Shown here piece by piece: positions 1 to 11,355 of a DNA stretch of 64,000 nt. Made by a program: the position numbers and the translations under genes. Position 1 is the stretch's first letter, and every line of letters begins with the position of its first letter. Where the stretch lies: the NCBI RefSeq assembly GCF_901000735.1, contig NC_081543.1, positions 29,844,771-29,908,770 of the forward strand, in the 5' to 3' direction. The notes beneath the pieces are model-generated. The model did no database searches and was not told the origin of the DNA. It worked only from the letters and a program-made list of their open reading frames with translations. Source of the DNA: Corylus avellana (taxonomy: Eukaryota > Streptophyta > Magnoliopsida > Fagales > Betulaceae).

Positions 1-693
1 TATATATAAACTGATAGAGGGGTATAATGGATAATTTGAGTCACATGATGCATTTTCAGTCCAAGTTAATAGAAAATGCTAACGGAGATGGGAAATTGAA
101 AGTGCTTGCTAATTTGAAGGAGCCGATTGTCACTTTTTAAAATTTGGTGGGGTACTTGCAAATTGGGTGTGAGTTTAAGGGGGCTAAATGTAATTTTTCC
201 TTATATATTAAGATAAAGCACCTGCTTGATGTTTATTGAGTACTTTGCTACAAAATATTACATGCACCATAAGCTCTTAGTATTGGATACGAGACCTGCA
301 ACTCCCTTCTTTTTCCTATAGATTGCCAAGGCGACTGGCCAGTTTTTAGTTGTTCTTACCACTTAGGTGCATTATGAGAAGTTTCAATTTTCAATGCACA
401 TTTTTTCTTCTCCTTAAGGAGAAACAAAAGCACTTTTAGGCACCTTTATTTTGACTCTAATTGTTTTATTATCTATTGTGTCTTGTGCTTTTCTGCTATT
501 GTGTTAGATTCCAATGTAACTCTTTCGCTCAAGCATAATTGTCTATTTTTTAGAAATTAATTACCAATTCAAAGGCCTGATTAAGTGGTATGCATGAAAC
601 GTCTTTTTTCTTTTTTTTTTTCTAAAAAAAAAGATGAACAAAAGAAATGAAAGTATGATTGAGTGGTATCTTTGTTGTCTAATCTTGATGCAG
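1..693 (+). other. Intron sequence upstream of the visible acyltransferase exons
   Basis: No convincing exon is seen here. The stretch is AT-rich with poly-T runs and ends in a splice acceptor (CAG at 691-693) for the first visible exon of the S-acyltransferase gene. The DHHC cysteine-rich exons expected upstream are not in this stretch, so they lie before the window. Confidence 0.6.
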
Positions 694-2113
694 TTTTACA
701 CGTTTCTTGAGACAACTCTTGTCACCTTATCATTATTGCCATATTTTGTCACATTTTTCACTGATGGTGAGATACATGGAACAGCAGGCAGCCTTGCAGC
801 CACTTTTATCACATTCAGTAAGTTCTTCAAGATATAATGTCTTTAACTGTGATCCGTATCCTTAAAAGTACCCGTATTAACTGTCATTTTATCCATTCAG
901 TTTTGAACTTATCATTTGCACTGAGTGTTCTGGGCTTCCTGATTATGCACATATCATTGGTGGCAGCAAATACCACCACAATTGAGGTAGTTCCTTTTGC
1001 CAGTTACCCTTCCCGTTGTTTCCCATTAATTGGCAATGGATTCATACTCATAAGTGTCTCACATAAGGTTCTTGATCACTTGGTTTTCTTGTTTTTAGGC
1101 ATATGAGAAGAAAAACACTCCTCAATGGCGCTATGACCTAGGATGGAAAAAAAACCTTGAACAGGTTACCTTCTCTCTCTCTGTTTGTGTGTATGTGTAT
1201 GTTTTGGGAACATTATGGGTATGTTTCCATTTCCAGGGTTAGTAGGGATATGTAGTACTAGTGAAAATTTCCATGAAAACTTATAGATACAGAGTTTTGG
1301 CTTAAAACTTAGTAGGCGATACCCAGTATTTTCATTGTAACATCTTCCACTTGCAGCATGTTTAAGTAGGTTTTAAGTTTTTGCATGTAAGACCTGGTAC
1401 TTGAAATTTGGTTTTGTACTTTTTTTTTTTTTTTAATTTTTTTTTTTTTATGGGTGTGGGGGGAAGATGAATGTATACTTCGTATTGTTTGTAGACATAT
1501 CCTTGACTTCTTTTTTTTTCGTCTTTCTATGCCTTTGTTCTTGACTGCACTTCTCTTTACTGAATGCACCACATCAAACCATACTCGTGGTTGTATGATC
1601 ACGGATTAATGAGCTGCAAGCCGCTGAGACTCTAATATACCACATTACCACATTGGTGGCTGACAATGAACTCAAAAGTAGCGGCCGCAGTATTAGAACA
1701 CCCCTGCTGGTGATGGCTACCAATTGCTAAACAATCAGCTCTTTAAAACTGAACTACTTTAGCAATTGCTGTCCTCATATTGCGTAATCAAACCAGTTTC
1801 TTTTCACAAATTTCCAAATTATTCGCCAATCCCTTAATAAACTTTTTTTTTTTTTTTTTTTTTCACTTTGTATTGGAACCTTTTATATACTTGAATATTG
1901 TGTTGCACAAAAATCAAATTTTCAGAGGCTGTGCGTGGAAAACCCATGGTTGGTAACATAGTGAATTTCCTTTTTCCATTTCAGGTGTTTGGGATGGATA
2001 AGAAGTACTGGTTAATCCCTGCATATTCACACGAGGATTGGAGATCAATGCCGGCACTTCAGGGTCTTGAATATCCAATAAGGCCCGACTTTAATGTGCT
2101 CCAGCAGTTATAA
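694..2113 (+). CDS. Protein S-acyltransferase (DHHC palmitoyltransferase), 3' part, PAT16-like
   Basis: These are the last four exons of a membrane enzyme that attaches palmitate to cysteines of target proteins. The exons are 694-817, 901-986, 1099-1164 and 1985-2113, joined by GT-AG introns. Together they make 405 nt in one frame, ending in TAA. The first two encode the third and fourth membrane segments (start FYTFLETTLVTL; core FALSVLGFLIMHISLVA). These are followed by the TTxE motif of the family (TTIE at the end of the second exon). The last two give the conserved cytosolic tail (WRYDLGW, VFGMDKKYWLIP, MPALQGLEYP). From knowledge of the family, the tail and TTxE context match plant PAT16-type enzymes. 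The catalytic DHHC domain is outside the window, so activity cannot be judged. The frame is intact in what is visible. Confidence 0.88.
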
Positions 2114-2590
2114 CAATAGATGACAACACCAGGGCATTAGGTTGCAGTTCCTTTTACTAACACATGGTCTGTGCAACTGGACTTTATGCACAGAGACAAC
2201 AGCAATGGATAAACTTCAGCTTTGGAGATATATTACCAGGGTCTTTTGAAGGAGTGGTTGAATATTTGAACTTGGAGGGTGATGTCTTATTCTCACTGCT
2301 AGATTATGCCTGTTGGAAGTTAGGGTTTGGAAAAGGACTCACAGCTGCATGTTGTTTTATTATGTATATGTCATCATAGAGATTTGGTTATCTATAAATA
2401 GAGTACATTTGAGCGTGCTAGAAATGGAATGGTTTGTATTGTGTGCGTGTGGACATAGGACACAAGCTGGGGTGCTACACGTCCCTAATTATTGATGTGG
2501 CACCCCCACCTTGCTGCGTGCCCCATCAATTAATTTGGCTTTTACCATGGTTTCATGTAAAAACACATATGCAAGGCAATAGTTGTAACT
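2114..2590 (+). other. 3' flank of the acyltransferase gene
   Basis: Probable 3' UTR and short intergenic flank. No further exon is seen. Sequence related to the MLF spacers begins at about 2590, so the repeat array abuts this gene directly. Confidence 0.5.
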
Positions 2591-3285
2591 CAACCATAAT
2601 TTGGATTTTGAAGGAAAATTCCATACCTGTTTCATCTTCTCTCCTTTTTTATATCGATATTTCTATTTCTATAGTCCATTTGAAGAAACTTAGGCTTGTT
2701 AGCTAGATGCTAGCGCTCTATTTTGTAGAGTTCTTCAAATCCTCATTATTATTATTTTTAAATTAAACGATTGAGACTTTGTAATCACATATTTATTACA
2801 TGTGATACATTGAGGTTCATATTATAAAACTTTCTTTAATTCATTGCATATCACATATGATAAATGCTGAGATGATAAAACCAACATTATTTACTTTGAA
2901 AATAATGATTAAAATTAAAGAAACCTTATAGCATGGAGTCCACCAAAACAAAAAAAATGAACGGTTCAAGTTGAGCCCTTCAATTCTCCTATAACTCCAT
3001 ACCATAAATTTTCAGTATCCATAAAAGTTTCGACTCCTTGACTAACTAGCATTGTTGCTACACCTTTGGTGGAACTCTGCTATATTATTATTTTATGTAA
3101 TAATTTATTAGAAATGAAAGATATAATATTATTTTATGTAATAATTTATTAGAAATGAAAGAATGGCTATTGGCTATTTCAATCCTTATCATATACTTTA
3201 TGACCAAAGCTATTATATTCCAACTTTCTTCAATTCCTAATAAAGCTTCTTCTTTTTTTTTTTTTTTTTACCAAATGTAACTTAA

Positions 3286-3537
3286 GGATGCATTTGGTAC
3301 ACAGAATAGCTATTCCATTAAAACAAATGAGTAGTTTTATCGAAAATGAAAGAAGGTGAAATGGAATAGACTTGAAATAGAAATTTTATGGAAATGAGAT
3401 AATAGCTATTCCAAGTGTTAAGAGTATATGATAAGGATAAAACTCTTATCATATACTTTAAAACTAAGGTGATTATGTTCTAACTTTTTTTTTTTTTTTT
3501 TAATGGAATGACCAATTATGCATACCAAACGAACTCT
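3286..3537. mobile_element. MITE in spacer A, also present in spacer B
   Basis: Imperfect terminal inverted repeats are built on GCATTTGGTA...ATTCCATT at the left and AATGGAAT...TACCAAACGAA at the right. The same element sits at 26739-27010 in spacer B, so it was present before that duplication. No coding capacity. Confidence 0.6.
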
Positions 3538-3570
3538 AAAAGATTAGATCAACAAAGTCCAATATCCAAA

Positions 3571-3738
3571 GAGAAATGTTGTACTTGCCAACTTTTTTTT
3601 TTAAAAAAAAGTTGGTTCCTAAGTGATGTGTCGTCATTTTTCAAAATAATAGATATCATCCATGATGACACATTATTTGAAAACTAACTTTTGGATTTTT
3701 ATTTATTTTTTATTTTTAAGTGTAGCACTTCTCATTTC
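3571..3738. mobile_element. Small inverted-repeat element (MITE)
   Basis: The ends read GAGAAATGTTGTACTT and AAGTGTAGCACTTCTC, which are inverted relatives of each other. A second copy lies at about 27045-27218 in spacer B. Non-coding. Confidence 0.45.
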
Positions 3739-4186
3739 CAAATAGAAAACAATTAATGGCGAAATCCCAAACAACGACAAATTCTAAAATTACTATTAGT
3801 GGTCATAACATGTTAAATTACTAGTTATCTTGAAAACTTAAACCAATAAAAACACATTTAAATTATACGTAATAGAAATTTATGAAAACAAGGCACATGA
3901 ATGGCATTTTTGAGCCTAACCGAGGAATAAGGGATATTTGATAGCCACAAACCTTTGCATGAATTCATCTTTCGGCATGATTATGAATGACTCAACAATA
4001 ATCATTAATTAATTAGAAAAAAAAACAATAATCATTATTTAATTGGTCAAAACACTTGCATGCATGATGCATGGGAACTAGAACATGCACATACCTATAT
4101 AAACCATGAACTTTTTTCTAATTTCTAAAAAACTTCAAGCACATTGATCGATCACCAAGTCATATTTAAAAGGCCAACTAATTACC

Positions 4187-4500
4187 ATGAGTGACCTAAC
4201 GAAGGTCTTTGTAATTGTTCTTTTGCTGCTTATGGTTTATAGGTCTGTAAGGTAGGTGCCGACGTATTTTACGCCATTGTAACAAGTTCTTGTTGGGATG
4301 GTTGTGATGGTGTCGTGTATGTCGGCACCTATTTTAACGACCAACATGGTTGGAAGGTCGTATGTGAGTGCCTTAGGATTGCAGTAGATAATCTCGGGCC
4401 GGTCGATGATCGGATGTTTTCTCTCACCAACAAGTGTGGAGTGTTGGTAAGAGTACCTCTTCCTCTTGTCTCTCATGACCGCTTTCATTGTTCAAAGTAA
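4187..4500 (+). pseudogene. Decayed small secreted-protein-like reading frame, copy A
   Basis: A TATA-like TATATAAA lies at about 4096. The ATG at 4187 opens a 22-residue hydrophobic start resembling a signal peptide (VFVIVLLLLMVY), followed by TAG at 4253. One frame over, an open frame runs from about 4240 to TAA at 4498-4500. It carries spaced cysteines (SCWDGCDG, VCECLRI, NKCGV, FHCSK). Reading start and body together needs a frame change near 4240, either a frameshift or an unrecognised splice. A homologous, more damaged copy is at 28217. I do not recognise the family. It may be a relic of a small cysteine-containing secreted protein, but function is unknown. Confidence 0.4.
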
Positions 4501-4619
4501 TGGGTATGAATGAGAAGATTGTAGCAGCCGTCTTTAATTCTAACAAAACTTTTTAGTTCTTTGAAAGTACCAAAATTAGCCCGTGAAATATTGATCAAGA
4601 TCCCCAAAATTTCAAATAC

Positions 4620-4818
4620 AATGCTCCGTACTTGGGCCTAGCCTGCTACCCAATGCAGGTTGGCCCAATAAAACCAGCTCGGCCTTTTATTTCAACTAAT
4701 CATTCACAGAAACGTACTGTCCGGCCAGTAATGTCGCCGTATTTGTAGGCTGTGATATATAGAGAGTAGAGACTTCCTTTGATTCTCTCTCTCCATATTC
4801 GAGTCCGTTTTCCTTCGA
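4620..4818 (+). promoter_or_regulatory. Probable promoter and untranslated first exon of MLF copy 1
   Basis: This matches the region before copy 4 (about 60140-60410). It contains TGGGCC and GGCCCA elements (4633 and 4669 regions), of the kind common in promoters of housekeeping plant genes. A leader ending TTCGAAG before GTTTTTTC at about 4818 would fit a splice donor for the long leader intron, whose acceptor is at 6204-6205. The start of transcription is inferred. Confidence 0.45.
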
Positions 4819-5189
4819 AGGTTTTTTCTTTCTCTCTCTGTGATGCACTTGACTTAGGGTTCGTTATTCTATTGAAAAGTTTACTCATGTTATGCAAGTT
4901 TTGATTTTTAATCAAATAAATGTGTCTTTTTTTTTTTTTTTTTTTTTTAAGTAAATAAATGTGTGTTTTTGACTGTGAAATCGGTGCAAATTCGGGTTTC
5001 GGACTGTACTGTGTTGCTAATTCTGGTCCTTTTTGTTGGATTATGTTAGGGTTTTCGGTCTTGACGATAGTTGTGTTGAGAAGTTTTCGCCTTTTAAAGG
5101 GTTTGGGTTAGTGTTTATGGTTTCGTAACTTTGTTTATGAGTGCCTTAGTAAACCATCTAGGGCTTCCCGCTTCTGTTTTCTGGTAGAG

Positions 5190-5574
5190 TGATAGGTCAC
5201 ATTGTACACGAAGACCCACGTGGCAGAAGTAGACGTGGGAGTAGAGAGAAGTGGGAGAGGAGTTGTCCCATGAGCAGAGGACTGGTGCACGTATAAAAGC
5301 CGTTTGGCCAATTCCTCTGTTTTTGTTTCATAAAACAGAGTGGATTGCCCACAGTTAACAATGTGGTCTGTGTGCATGGCTGTAGTGTGTGTGGGTTATG
5401 TCTAAATTTAGTGTTCAGTATATAGTGGGTAGTTGAGTAAAAGTTGTGTGTCGTGTGTTGTAGAATCTCTACTGTGGTTTAACTCCCACCCGGGATGGAG
5501 TTCTACGTGTATTGTCTTCTTACTTTCATTGAGTTCTTATCGTATAAATTTACTTCTCTGATTGGGACCCATCA
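5190..5574 (+). mobile_element. Solo LTR in the leader intron of MLF copy 1
   Basis: The element starts TGATAGG and ends CCCATCA. It is flanked on both sides by the 5-bp duplication TAGAG (5185-5189 and 5575-5579). Copy 4 lacks the insert and reads straight through the target site (GGTAGAGATTGTAAGG, about 60801). The element contains a TATA-like TATAAAAG at about 5293 and a nearby CCCACGTGG motif. These traits identify a solo LTR left after recombination. The same insert is in copy 3 (53971-54344) and, truncated, in copy 2 (8593-9159). Confidence 0.75.
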
Positions 5575-6257
5575 TAGAGATTGTAACTTGTAACGTGGGC
5601 ATGTCTTGTTTTGTAATCTCTGTTATGCTTCGTTTGATGATCTTTTTGGTTGGTGAGAAAATTTGAAAGGGTACAAGCATACGTTGCTAGTGAAAATTAG
5701 AGACATTTTATAGGAGGGGTGAAATTTCTATGCGCATATGTTCTTTTGATATTCCTTGATCTTAATGTATTTTTCAGTTATCTGGTGGACATAACTTGTG
5801 CCTCTATGATTATGGATATGTAGATATATTTGTCCATAATGTAGAAAGTTTTGAATCTTTGATGGTTGAGAATGTTTAGTGTAGATCATGCCTGCTATAG
5901 TTCCAAAATTTTAATCGTGCTCATCAGTTTTTGTGAAACTAGTTCATGGAGAAGTTGTTAGGACCACCTGGAGACAGCCAGAGGTGGATTTTGGATTTTT
6001 TAGCGGATTTCTAAATATTTTTTAGTTGGTGGTTGCAAATTTATTTATAATATGCTGTTTGATTCTTTAGTTGTTGGTAAAATATCCTCGTAGATGGTCA
6101 TTTTGGTAAAGCTAGCAAGCAGAATTTCGACCCATTGTTTTTTGTTGTTATTGCTTCTTGTAATTGTCGTTTAATTGGTTCTAATGCTGAATCTCATGGT
6201 TGCAGCATATATTTTGCTTTGCATACTAAGCTTTGGGTGGTTCGTAGCACTTAGAAA

Positions 6258-8408
6258 ATGCAGGGAGGCAAAAAAGAAACCCCCTGTAATCATGGTAGGT
6301 CAAGTGGTAAAGCTTTTGTGGAGTATCCGGAACATGAAGTTGAAGGTAAAGTGCATCTTTTAACTGGTTGTAATGCTATTTTTTTTCCTAATAACTATAT
6401 AGGAAAAGGGAAAGACCCTTGAAGCTGTAACTTTAGAGCACATCATTTTACTAAGTCGACTGCTTCCTACATTGTGTTTGGATAAATTCCTTACTTGTCA
6501 CCCATTTTATCTTTCATTCTGATCAAGAGTGGAAAAGACCCGTTGGAATCCAACCTCAAAAAGTGCTGTTCATTTTTTTCCCTCTTGCTTGATTGCAGAG
6601 AAAAACAGCAAGCATGTGCAGTACAGAAATGACTACAGCAAGTCGGAGGAAATACAGTTGCAACATCACGATGGTAGTTTCACTTTTCATAAGTCCACTG
6701 TCACTTATGGCAATGCCGATGGATCATATAAATTTTCATCCACAATTAGAATGACAGGGAGTGATGGAGTAAGTGATCTTAATTTAAGGTTGATATAACA
6801 TGTTCAATTTGTAGGCTGGTTCTGTTTCTTAATTTCACTTTGTTGTGGAGCAGGTGACCTTCGTAGAAAGCAAAGTAGCTGAAACTGCTACAAGTCAGGC
6901 AAAACACAGCATATCTGGGGGACTTTATGATAAGGTATTATTGCTTCACTTTTCAGTCTGAACTTTTCGTGTTATTGGTGTTTATCTGTGCGATGTTGAA
7001 ATTGTACTTTTCTACATAAAAAAATGATATTGTACTTATGGTGATGACATATTTTGTAGGGCCATTCCACAACCGGGAAGCTTAATTCAGATTGTAAAGT
7101 GGACACAAAGCAGACCTTACCCAATCTGACTGAAGGTATATGTAGACATAGTATATTTTGGGGTATATGAGTATACAGAGGTGCACTTAAAAATTTTTTT
7201 TGCACATAAAGGAGAAATAACCAAAAGCTCTGGATTGGAAAATTTTCAGATGAAGCTAATGAGCTTTTTCGATTTGAACAATCATGGAAAGGAAATGATA
7301 CGCCTAGCTGGTCTGAGAATTTTATTGGCTATGATAATATTGGTAGGTATCTATCTCTTTTGCTATATGTGTTAGCTCATAAAGTATAAATAACCAAAAT
7401 CTCTGGATTTGAAAATTTTCAGATGAAGCTGATGAGCCTGCTGGATTTGAACAATCAGAAGCTGCTGAGATTTCTGGATTTGAACAATCATGGAACGGAA
7501 ATGATGCACCTGGCTGGTCTGAGAATTTTAATAGTTATGACAATATTGGTAGGTGTCTCTTTAGCTATTCAGGGATTTTTTTTTTTTTTTTTTAAAAAAA
7601 GAAAGTAATTGACAAATATCAGGAATGTGATACTGCATTGGCTTTTGATACAAAAATAAAATACTGTCATTATTTCATTAAAGAGAATAGAACTCTAATA
7701 TTTGTAGCATGTTGGTGTGTACATTTAGTCAGAGGTGCATATGCGTAGGTAAATCAAATAGCATTTTGGATTTGGTAAGAACAGACTTGCATTTCCTTTG
7801 TTGTACAAATGGCTTTTTGGGAACTTCATGTAAAAGGCTCTAATGAATTACATCTAATTTTGTTAAAGTATTTCATTGGTTTTTGGATCTCATCTCACCC
7901 TTATATCTTTTTTAAAGCCTAGATATTAGTCTTTCATGTACCATGTACATATTGTAATGTTAGACTAGAGATTTTGGAACAAATGACATCGCCTCTCCTA
8001 TCGATAATGGTGGATCACGGGTTCAATCTTCTATGGATGTGAATTGTGTTTATCAATTGTTTGAAATCATACTTGCATTTATTGTCTTGTTTTCTAGGTG
8101 TACATGAGATTTGGAAGGCAATGGGTGGTTTAATAAGGAAATTGTAAAAGAGTGAGATGAGAAACTGCTGAAAATTTCAAAATTATGCATTGTGATAGTT
8201 GCTTTACAAGCAATAGAGGGGAAATTTTACATGGAAAATGGGCCTCACATCACACAACAAAGGTTAGAATATTTTTTTAACTGTTGAACCATGAACTCAC
8301 ATATCCCCTTGTAACAACTTTACAGATGTCGTCGAGGAGGACTCATATGCATATCACGATGATTATTATCCGGACCCATATGAATATCACGATGAGTATT
8401 ATCTGTGA
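6258..8408 (+). CDS. MLF-like protein, short paralogue (array copy 1)
   Basis: The exons are 6258-6345, 6599-6768, 6854-6934, 7060-7135, 7250-7342, 7423-7548 and 8326-8408. They have GT-AG introns and add to 717 nt, giving 238 residues without a stop. The start is MQGGKKETPC, 52 nt inside an exon whose acceptor is at 6204-6205. The MLF core is in exons 2-5 (YRNDYSKS, SFTFHKSTVTYG, GHSTTGKLNSDCKVD, FEQSWKG). In animals, MLF proteins bind 14-3-3 and Hsp70/DnaJ partners and stabilise transcription factors; the plant role is not established. Compared with copy 4, 101 codons of the DPF-rich N-terminus are missing, in frame. The fifth exon is duplicated: 7250-7342 and 7423-7548 both begin DEA and keep the same splice phase. 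The tail is Tyr/Asp-rich (HDDYYPDPYEYHDEYYL). Expression is untested. Confidence 0.78.
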
Positions 8409-8592
8409 CTGTGAGGTTGACCGGAGGCTTCAACTTTTGATAAGTCAATTTTAGATGTTAATTTGCCGCATGTGGCATCTTTTGGAGTTGTTAAAATGAT
8501 ATGGTTTTAAGTATGACTTTTGAATATCTATGAAATATGGTTTCAGTATTAGTGCTCTGGTATGTTTTATGAGTGAGATTGTGGTTTAAAAA
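8409..8592 (+). other. 3' flank of MLF copy 1
   Basis: Likely 3' UTR. It matches the segment after copy 3 (56468-56650) up to about 8592, where the sequence jumps into the middle of the copy 2 leader LTR. This is a head-to-tail junction with no spacer or promoter between. Confidence 0.55.
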
Positions 8593-9159
8593 ACCAATGT
8601 GGACTATGTGAAGGGCTGTAGTGTGTGAGCGTGTGTGGGTTATGTCTAAATTTATGACTCGTTTGATTTGCGGAATAGATATTCTAGTAGGAAAATAATA
8701 GGTATTACTGTGAATAGAAAATGTTGGAATGGAATAATTATTTAAATTATTTATTTTGGTAACAACACATTTTATAATTGGAATTTATCAAAATTACTAA
8801 AATGCCTATATGATTTCTAATTTTTTCAAAACTCAAAAAAATAAAATAAAATAAAAAAGAAAAACCTAATGGGTGGCCAAGCCACCCCCAGAAGGCCATG
8901 GCGAGGCCCTCTGTGGGTGGCGCGGCCACTCCTAGTTCCTATTGTGGTTGGTCATCTATTTCATTCCAAGGGTTTATACAGCAAATCAAATGGACCCTTA
9001 GTGTTCTACATATAATGGGTAGTTGAGTAAAAGTTGTGTCCTCATTTGTGGTTTAACTCCCACACAGGGTGGAGTTGTGGAGTTGTATCGTGTATTGTCT
9101 TCTTATTTTTATTAATTTTTTTATCTTATAAATTGACTTTTTTATATTTGGACCTGTCA
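8593..9159 (+). mobile_element. Truncated solo LTR of MLF copy 2 leader
   Basis: This is the 3' part of the LTR described at 5190-5574. It begins at the stretch equivalent to about 5358 and ends GACCTGTCA, followed by TAGGG in the target-duplication position. The 5' part and everything upstream of it, including promoter and first exon, is missing from copy 2. A MITE at 8655-8997 interrupts it. Confidence 0.65.
8655..8997. mobile_element. Harbinger/Tourist-like MITE with TTA target duplication
   Basis: The terminal repeats are TGACTCGTTTGATTTGC and its inverted relative GCAAATCAAATGGACCC. The 3-bp TTA is duplicated at 8652-8654 and 8998-9000. Copy 1 has the unoccupied site (TCTAAATTTAGTGTTC, about 5401). 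The inside carries GGTGGCC-type palindromes (about 8870-8930). Size and TWA duplication fit PIF/Harbinger MITEs. Confidence 0.7.
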
Positions 9160-9335
9160 TAGGGTTTGCAACTTGAGCATTCCCAAAAACTTTCCTATAA
9201 ATGGTTTTCTTTTATAAATTTAGAAAAAATGTCAAAAAAGTCACAAAAGTGACAAAAAAAATCATCCACAACATAATTCTTAAATCTTCTCTACATTAGG
9301 ATCGCTATAGTACAATCCAATGCAATCCCTCTCAT

Positions 9336-9338
<3 letters not shown>

Positions 9339-9373
<35 letters not shown>
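9339..9373. repeat. (AT)n microsatellite
   Basis: Uninterrupted AT dinucleotide run within the copy 2 leader nest. Similar runs occur at 18703-18732, 20330-20356, 47334-47357, 48441-48462 and 59535-59562. Confidence 0.9.
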
Positions 9374-9377
<4 letters not shown>

Positions 9378-9557
9378 GTTATTAATATTAATTATCTACT
9401 AAGTAATTATTTACAGATAAATAATAATTATTATATATATTAAATTACGTGGTGGTAATATATAAGTAGATAAATGTGAATATTTATATACATATAGCAA
9501 TATCCATTAGAATAGAACTTTAAGTGAGATTTTATCCAATTAGATATAGGTAGATCT

Positions 9558-11292
9558 TCTTAAGGCAGTGGTTCAAGTGATCCCTACCTATTGTATGAGC
9601 GTTTTTCTTCTACCACGAGCTCTATGTAAGGAGATAAATTCCCAAATGTGTAAATTTTGGTGGGGCCAAAAAGAGAATAAATCCCGGGTAAATTGGATGA
9701 GTTGGGAGCGTATGGGCTTATCAAAAGAGGTCAGGGGGATGGGGTTTCTTGATTTTACAAATTTTAATAAGGCTCTTTTGGCAAAACAAAGTTGGAGGCT
9801 TTGGCACCAATTGGACAGCCTAGTAGCTCGGATTATGAAGGCGAAATATTATTCGGGATGTTCTATTTTGGAGGCAAATGTTGGAAGGCAACCCTCTTTT
9901 GCATGGAGAAGCATCCAAGGCTCTTGTGACCTACTTAAGGAATGGTTGGTGTGGAGAGAGCGTAATGGTTGCACGGCTTGGATTTGGAAGGATAGGTGGT
10001 TTCCGAACCCATCTACTTTCAAAATTGTTTCCCCACCAGCCTTTTTGGACCCGGAAGCAAAGGTTTGTACTGTTATTGATATAAACTCCATGTGGTGGGA
10101 TATTCCTCTTTTGGCGCCCCTATTTTCCAGTGAGGAGGTACAAAAGATTAAAGAAATTCCTCTAAGCTCTACCAATCAAGAAGACATTCTTATATGGAAG
10201 GGTACTAAGAATTGAGTTTTCTCGGTAAAGAGTGCATATCACATGCTAAAGGAGGTGGAAATTTAGACAGTGGCAGCTGGGTCATCCTCTAATGGTGGCA
10301 GTGAATTTTGGAAGTGGTTATGGGCTTTGCCGGTGCCTAATGAGGAGAAATTTTTTTTATGGCAGGCTTTTCATAATAACCTTCCAACTCGGGACAATCT
10401 TCACAAAAGAAAAGTTCTCTTGGATGCTCTTTGTCCGGTGTGTGGTTTAGAGGTGGAGACCAGTCTCCATATCTTATGGCAGTGTGCCTCGGCGATGGAT
10501 GTATGGTCGTTGGGGAATGCAAAACTTCAAAAATGCTCCTTTAGGAGACTTGGATTTATGTAGTTGTTGGAGTGTCTATTTGAGAGATGTGACCAAGAGG
10601 AACTCAGACAATTCTCTGGAATGGCTACACGTATATGGTTGCGAAGAAACGATTTAATACATAGGGGTGTTCTCTCACATCCGAGAGTAATTCTGCAGCA
10701 GACCAATAAGTCCATGCTAGAGTTGAGCTTGGCCAATGAAAAGGGAGAGCAAGCCTAGGCTTTACAAACGGAGGACGTAACTGTATGCTGGAGAGTCCCG
10801 GAGATGGGATGGGTAAAAGCAAATTATGATGCAGCACTTGAAAGGCATCAAGGTCGGATGGGGCTTGGAGTGGTGGTCCGCAATTCTCAAGGTACCATGC
10901 TGGCGGCAAGGTGTGTGGTTCGAGATGGGTGTCTTGCTCCGGCAGCAGCTGAGGCAATGGCGTTCCTCATGGCCATTTGTTTCTGTCGTGAGCTGAGATT
11001 TACCAAGGTGCACTTTGAAGGGGATGCAAAGTCTGTTATAGATTCTGTAAACTCGGATATGGTGGATAGCAGTGGAATGGGGCATATGATTGAGGATATT
11101 AAATTAGAGATTCATGCGTTTCAACAATTGGGGGGGGAGGGGGGAATCATGTAGCTCATTTACTTGCTAAATATGTTGTGAAGCATACTTGAATGGAGAG
11201 ATGTGCCTCCTGATTGTATACGTGATGTTTTCTTTGATTTTAATGAGATGCCAACTATTCTATCAAAAAAATAATAATAATAATAAATAAAA
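9558..11292 (+). mobile_element. 5'-truncated LINE (non-LTR retrotransposon)
   Basis: The element is bounded by a perfect 14-bp target duplication ATATAGGTAGATCT at 9544-9557 and 11293-11306. It ends in an A-rich AATAATAATAAT tail, as LINEs do. Only the 3' third of a plant L1-type ORF2 is present, which is typical 5' truncation during reverse transcription. Confidence 0.85.
9562..11190 (+). pseudogene. LINE ORF2 remnant: reverse transcriptase C-terminus, zf-RVT, RNase H
   Basis: The domains run in order. First is the C-terminal part of the reverse transcriptase (VIPTYCMSVFLLP, FWWGQ, ALLAKQSWRLW), open until TGA at 10213. Next is the zinc-binding zf-RVT segment (FFLWQAFHNNLPTRDNL, CPVCGLEVETSLHILWQC) up to TAG at 10561. 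Last is an RNase H domain (NYDAALE, GVVVRNSQG, AEAMAFLMA, FEGDAK) near 10810-11150, with a frame break at the G run around 11132. At least three in-frame stops and one frameshift make it inactive. Confidence 0.85.
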
Positions 11293-11355
11293 ATATAGGT
11301 AGATCTCTTAGAATATAGGAATAGATTTTCTTTTTCTCGACTCAACGTGGTGATA

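Larger units (their letters stand above)
2590..4560. repeat. MLF-array spacer, copy A
   Basis: Non-coding spacer related along much of its length to 24740-28560 (copy B) and in part to 57640-60130 (copy C). Shared landmarks are the stretch around TTTTGTAGAGTTCTTCAAAT (2730 region), the MITE at 3286-3537, and the small decayed reading frame at its right end. It is one unit of the segmental duplication that carried the MLF genes. Confidence 0.75.

Noticed and set aside
9849..11085. Several minus-strand frames of about 100 codons
   Set aside because: Shadows of the LINE reverse transcriptase and RNase H on the plus strand.
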